Notes under the pieces: generated by a model
What the model saw: only the letters and a program-made list of their open reading frames with translations
Database searches by the model: none
Told to the model about the DNA's origin: nothing
Shown here: positions 60,567 to 64,000 of the stretch, in pieces
Position numbering within the stretch: position 1 is the stretch's first letter
Layout of the letters: each line of letters opens with the position of its first letter
Translations under genes and position numbers: made by a program
Source: VAZQ01 sp035293945
GTDB lineage: Bacteria; Pseudomonadota; Alphaproteobacteria; Rhizobiales; Xanthobacteraceae
Reading direction: 5' to 3'
NCBI GenBank assembly: GCA_035293945.1
Contig: DATGLV010000038.1
Span: forward strand, 27,327-91,326
DNA: 64,000 nucleotides

Positions 60567-62062
60567 CGGTTCGCCTCCGGCTCGATCCGGATGATGTGAC
60601 CGTACGGGCCGACCACGTCTCCGGCATTGTTGACGTAGTTGGTGGCCGCCTTGGGCACCTCCATCTGGCCCATGGCGAAGAAATCGACGTCGTTGCTCGG
60701 CAGCCGCTGGTCGAATGGCGTCGCCAACCGCTGGCCCGGCGCGGCGGGCTGGACCAGGTGCGGGGTGACGATGATCACGAGATCCGTCTCGTGCTTCTGA
60801 TAGCTGTTGCTGCTGAACAGCGCGCCGAGAACCGGCACCGAGCCGATCCATGGAAGTTGGGCGCGGGCGCGGAGGTCGTCGGCCTGCAATAGCCCGGCGA
60901 TCGCAAAGCTTTGGCCGTCGCGCAGCTCAACCGTGGTGATTGCGTTGCGCGTCACCAGCGACGGAATCGTGGTGCCGGAAATCGTCACCGCATTGGAGAA
61001 ATCAAGCTCGCTGACTTCGGGCGCGATGCGCAGATTGATGACCCCTTTCGCCAGCACCACGGGGGTGAAGGACAGTTGAACCCCGAACGGCTTGAACTCG
61101 ATGGTCGGCGTCACGATGCCATTGGCAGATGTCGCCGCGATCGGGACCGGGAACTCGCCGCCGGCGAGGAACTTTGCCGTGTCGCCCGACAGGGCCATCA
61201 AGTTCGGCTCCGCCAGGCGGCGCACCAGTCCCTTCGTCTCCAGCGCCGATACCAGCGTATCGATGCTGGCGCCGTTCTGGTTGATGATGTTGGCGAGCAC
61301 GACGCCAAACGGAGCCGTCGCGGTCCCGGTCAGCGTGCCCGCCGTCTGTATCAAGGTGAGCCCGCCCGGCGTGGTGTTGTTCGGCGTGCCGTTGATGAGG
61401 CCGCCCTGTCCAGTGTTGAAGCCGCGCGTGCCGGCGGCGTTGCCGCCGTACCAGTTGATGCCGAGCTGTCGTCCGGCATCGCGCGAAGCTTCGAGAAAGC
61501 GCACCTCGAGCAGCACCTGCTGGGAGGGCGCGATGTTCATCGCGTTGATCACCCCGTTCGGCGACAGCGCTTTGGCGACCGCCAAGGCGCGGTCCGCGGC
61601 CACCGCGTCGGTCGCCTGACCACTCAGCACGATCTGGCCGTTGGTCGAGGAGACGCGGATGCCGCGCGTGCCGGTCGTCAATGCGATCTTCTCCTGCAGG
61701 CTGCGTTCATCGAGCGCGACCTCGATGTCGAGCACGCCGACCAGCATCATCGCCTGGTCGTAGACCGACACATTCGTGGTGCCGACCTTCTTGCCTTGCA
61801 CATAGAGGGAGCGGTCGGTCATCGGCAGCACGTCGGCAATATCCGGCGATCCGACCACGGCCGTCGCGAACGACTTATCGAGACGGAAGGTCCGCGATTT
61901 GTTGATCGTCACCACGAAACGCCGCACCGGCTCGCCCTCGCTCTGCCAATTCGCCCGCGCCGATTGCGCCAGCGCCGTCATATGCGGCAGCGCTGCCGCG
62001 CCCAACATGGCGAGCAGCAGCGCAGCGATGCTGTATGCAGCGTTGATCCCGCTCCGCGTCAT
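60563..62062 (-). CDS. cpaC: Tad/Flp pilus secretin CpaC (RcpA)
   Basis: A 499-residue outer-membrane secretin. A signal peptide (INAAYSIAALLLAMLGAAAL) is followed by a pilus-formation N-terminal domain (RTFRLDKSFATAVVGSPDIADVLPMTDRSLYVQGK) and a BON-like part. The secretin domain ends with YQKHETDLVIIVTPHLVQP. It forms the channel for the Flp pilus. The start ATG at 62062 lies within the outer end of a dispersed repeat (62059-62167), and no good ribosome site precedes it, so the start is uncertain. The 186-base gap to cpaB is filled by that repeat. The end overlaps the next gene (ATGA). Confidence 0.9.
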   Translation of the reverse strand: MTRSGINAAYSIAALLLAMLGAAALPHMTALAQSARANWQSEGEPVRRFVVTINKSRTFRLDKSFATAVVGSPDIADVLPMTDRSLYVQGKKVGTTNVSVYDQAMMLVGVLDIEVALDERSLQEKIALTTGTRGIRVSSTNGQIVLSGQATDAVAADRALAVAKALSPNGVINAMNIAPSQQVLLEVRFLEASRDAGRQLGINWYGGNAAGTRGFNTGQGGLINGTPNNTTPGGLTLIQTAGTLTGTATAPFGVVLANIINQNGASIDTLVSALETKGLVRRLAEPNLMALSGDTAKFLAGGEFPVPIAATSANGIVTPTIEFKPFGVQLSFTPVVLAKGVINLRIAPEVSELDFSNAVTISGTTIPSLVTRNAITTVELRDGQSFAIAGLLQADDLRARAQLPWIGSVPVLGALFSSNSYQKHETDLVIIVTPHLVQPAAPGQRLATPFDQRLPSNDVDFFAMGQMEVPKAATNYVNNAGDVVGPYGHIIRIEPEANR

Positions 62063-62167
62063 TGCCGGGCATAGGCCGTTGCAGACGGCCGTAAACCGCC
62101 TAATGACCCGGCAATCCATCTTCTTGAGAAAATAGATGGACCCGCGGGTCGAGCCCGTGGGTGACAA
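62059..62167. repeat. Dispersed palindromic repeat, copy C, over the cpaC start
   Basis: Third copy of the element at 13004 and 17971, same orientation, here with ATTGCCGGGCATAGGCCG, GTAAACCGCCTAATGACCCGG and CCCGCGGGTCGAGCCCGTGGG. It fills most of the cpaB-cpaC gap, and the ATG chosen for cpaC is in its outermost bases. Strong hairpins here could lower or tune expression of cpaC and later genes. Confidence 0.75.
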
Positions 62168-62248
62168 CCGAGGTGACTCTCTCCGGCCGGAACATGCTCT
62201 GGTCGCCTGTCCGCTCACCATGACTTACTCCCCCCATTGTTTGACGCC

Positions 62249-63115
62249 CTACTTCTCGATTCGTCTGACCGTATATTCCTCGCGTTTGTTGTTGCGCACG
62301 ACCGCGACTTGCACGGTGTTGGTCGGTGGCGGCGGCACGATGACGGGTGGTGGCGCTGCCGGCTGGACCGGTGGCCTCACCGCTTCGCGCGCGCGCGCGT
62401 CGCTGCGGCCGAGATCATGCTCGGTGACGCGGCGGCCGAAATCCGCGAGAGCTTCTTCGGGCCGGCGCAGGATCAGTGACAGCTTGCCGATGTTGGTCGC
62501 CAGCAAAAGCCTTTGTGCCTGCTCGGGCGTCGCTTCGACCGTCACGGCCTTGGCGACCGTTGGCTGCTCCTGCCGCTCACTCGCCAGCTGATCGACCGCC
62601 AGGACCTTGAGATGTTGCAGCAGGATTTCCGAATAGCTCTCGCGGCGCGGCGGGGCATCCTCGGCGATCAGCACCACATCGACGAAATCGCCCGGAAGAA
62701 CGAAGCCGGCGACGCCGCGAACGTCGTCAACCCGGATGGTGACGGCGCGCTTGCCCTCGTCCAAGAGCGAGCTCAGCAATGCCCGTTGGCCCGGTCCGGT
62801 GATTTTCGAACGCAGGATCGGCTCGCCGCGCTCGAGCGGCGACAGGATCACGCGGCGGCCATCCTTGAGCACATCCGCCTTGGTGGCGAAGGCCCCATCG
62901 GGCAGCGACTTGGCGATCCAAGGAATCTCGGTGACGCTGCCCTCCGTCACCTCGGCCCCGAATTTGAGCGGCGTGGCTGCCACCACGATGGACTTGGCGG
63001 AATCGCCCGCTGCGAGCGCGCGTGAATGAGTCTCGATGAAGTTGCGTGCCAGGAACGCAGCTGCGCCGCCCATCAGGATGGCGAGAAGCAGAATCGCGAA
63101 ACTGTTGAGACGCAC
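62249..63115 (-). CDS. cpaB: Flp pilus assembly protein CpaB (RcpC)
   Basis: A 288-residue periplasmic protein. An N-terminal helix (NSFAILLLAILMGGAAAFLARNF) anchors it. SAF/CpaB domain features are VVAATPLKFGAEVTEGSVTEIPW and DEGKRAVTIRVDDVRGVAGFVLPGDFVDVVLI. The tail is proline-rich. It belongs to the secretin complex. The start is GTG at 63115 with an AAGGCG-type site; no ATG lies before the helix. It is 295 bases behind flp. Confidence 0.9.
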   Translation of the reverse strand: MRLNSFAILLLAILMGGAAAFLARNFIETHSRALAAGDSAKSIVVAATPLKFGAEVTEGSVTEIPWIAKSLPDGAFATKADVLKDGRRVILSPLERGEPILRSKITGPGQRALLSSLLDEGKRAVTIRVDDVRGVAGFVLPGDFVDVVLIAEDAPPRRESYSEILLQHLKVLAVDQLASERQEQPTVAKAVTVEATPEQAQRLLLATNIGKLSLILRRPEEALADFGRRVTEHDLGRSDARAREAVRPPVQPAAPPPVIVPPPPTNTVQVAVVRNNKREEYTVRRIEK

Positions 63116-63410
63116 CGCCTTACCCCTTCGCCTATTCGACAGTGACCACGGCTGCCAGATACTGAGTGCTTGGGCCTCCTTGTGCAGGCGACGGCTTTTC
63201 CTGCTGCCGTCGGGCCGTCTTCTCGGAATGCGTGAGCAATTGGACGTCAGCTTTGCTCGATCGTTGTCCGCGCCGCCGCTATGCGGTGGACTTCACTCTC
63301 CGGCTCGTACCGGCATGCGTGTGCCCACGTTCGGTCATCTTATTTGGTCGGCCCCCGTCCATGGGTGCCGATACGCGCGATTGAGAAGGAAAGACGGGTT
63401 CGGCCTGCGG

Positions 63411-63590
63411 TTAGCTTGCCGAGAGTGCGTTCCACAGCGCCGTCCATTTGGCGTCCACCCATCCGCCGATCAACCCGATGGTGGCGACGACCGCAACCAG
63501 CATGATGCCGAGCAGCACGGTGTACTCGACAAGCGCCGCGCCCTCATCATCGGCCGCAAGCTTGTTCAACAAACGCCGAGCTTTATCCAT
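63411..63590 (-). CDS. flp: Flp-family type IVb pilin
   Basis: A 59-residue prepilin. The leader ends in DDEG, followed by AALVEYTVLLGIMLVAVVATIG: the cleavage glycine, the glutamate and tyrosine of the Flp motif and the hydrophobic helix. It is the structural subunit of the Tad pilus. GGGGAGG precedes the ATG. A perfect CtrA-type box lies 155 bases upstream. The next gene (cpaB) follows after 295 bases, in which I see no gene. Confidence 0.92.
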   Translation of the reverse strand: MDKARRLLNKLAADDEGAALVEYTVLLGIMLVAVVATIGLIGGWVDAKWTALWNALSAS

Positions 63591-64000
63591 GTGATCCTCC
63601 CCGCACTTGTTCCGACCCGACTGTTTCTTGTTATGGCGGTGCCGACTTGGGATTCGGCCGCATCGAGACAGCGCTTGTGCCGGCACCGGTTTGGTCAGCT
63701 ACGATTGCCGGCCGCCCGCTACCGTTCGGCGATCCGGCAGATAGTTAAGCGTCCGTTAATGCCGTGGATCAGTCAAGAGTTCCAACAACAAGACGACCGC
63801 CGCGCGGATCACGTTGATTGACTGTCGGATCACGCGGCGTTATGCGGCCGCCCAGCTAACCCAACTTGCGCAAACTCGGGGGGTGGGCTGAGGCGAATCA
63901 ATGCTTTAGCGGAAAAGTCGCCACTACATTTTTGTTGAGGAGTTGCGGTCAGGCGCTGAGCAGGCGGGTGGGTAACTCGTGCTCGGCAAGGCGCATGCGT
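63591..64000. other. Region upstream of flp, to the window edge
   Basis: 410 bases. It contains the CtrA-type box at 63745-63759. A minus-strand frame from the right edge reads RMRLAEHELPTRLLSA and stops at TGA (63949-63951); it could be the C-terminal tail of a further gene, but this is a weak call. Nothing else is evident. Confidence 0.4.
63745..63759. promoter_or_regulatory. CtrA-type box upstream of the flp pilin gene
   Basis: TTAA (63745-63748), seven bases, TTAA (63756-63759): an exact match to the CtrA consensus TTAA-N7-TTAA. It lies 155 bases upstream of the flp start codon. In Caulobacter the pilA and cpa genes are CtrA-controlled, so this fits the gene set. The exact transcription start is not visible. 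Confidence 0.65.

Noticed and set aside
1..64000. CRISPR arrays, tRNA/rRNA genes, integrases or transposases
   Set aside because: Looked for regular spaced repeats, clover-leaf type sequences and typical recombinase motifs; none seen.

Overview
The window is a high-GC alphaproteobacterial chromosome segment. Its small conserved proteins, Tad pilus locus, CtrA-type box and EcfG-type stress promoters point to the Hyphomicrobiales, near Bradyrhizobium, Rhodopseudomonas or Pseudolabrys. No species can be named. I see no rRNA, tRNA, CRISPR array, phage gene, transposase or recognisable transcription-factor gene.

Left part (1-28.4 kb): mainly uptake and catabolism. It starts with an Fe3+-type ABC permease (cut by the left edge) and its binding protein, an NMT1-like binding protein, an orphan Bug/TctC receptor and a lone ComA-like (phosphosulfolactate synthase) protein. 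Small exported stress-type proteins follow. Then comes a cassette of two Rieske dioxygenases (each alpha plus beta) interleaved with two leaderless proteins of the 4,5-dihydroxyphthalate decarboxylase fold, and an exported alpha/beta hydrolase. Next are a PEP-CTERM protein, a truncated glycosyltransferase, a second Bug receptor, an LVIVD-repeat protein, an exported three-domain Rid protein, an exported amidohydrolase, a GlcG/HbpS protein, an L,D-transpeptidase-like DUF2778 protein, a glutamine-synthetase-like enzyme and an MBL-fold hydrolase.

Middle part (28.4-44.5 kb): stress and housekeeping accessories. These are a CPA2 antiporter with Usp domains, a PaoABC-like periplasmic molybdenum aldehyde oxidase, DUF3175, cupin, DUF4142, HlyD, DUF6496 and PfpI proteins, a UdgX uracil-DNA glycosylase beside an orphan nuoD, an NTF2-like protein and a non-canonical Nramp transporter. 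Several of these genes carry GGAAC-N16/17-CGTT promoters, so part of the window looks like an EcfG general-stress regulon.

Right part (44.8-64 kb): a second catabolic group (two MmgE/PrpD proteins, a BKACE/DUF849 enzyme and a LigI-like hydrolase), then a nearly complete tad/cpa locus: tadC, tadB, cpaF, a beta-propeller-like secreted protein, tadD, cpaA, cpaE, two tadE genes, a tadG-like gene, a small exported protein, cpaC, cpaB and flp. A perfect TTAA-N7-TTAA box lies upstream of flp. A dispersed palindromic repeat occurs three times in the window; one copy sits across the start of cpaC and another beside the truncated glycosyltransferase.
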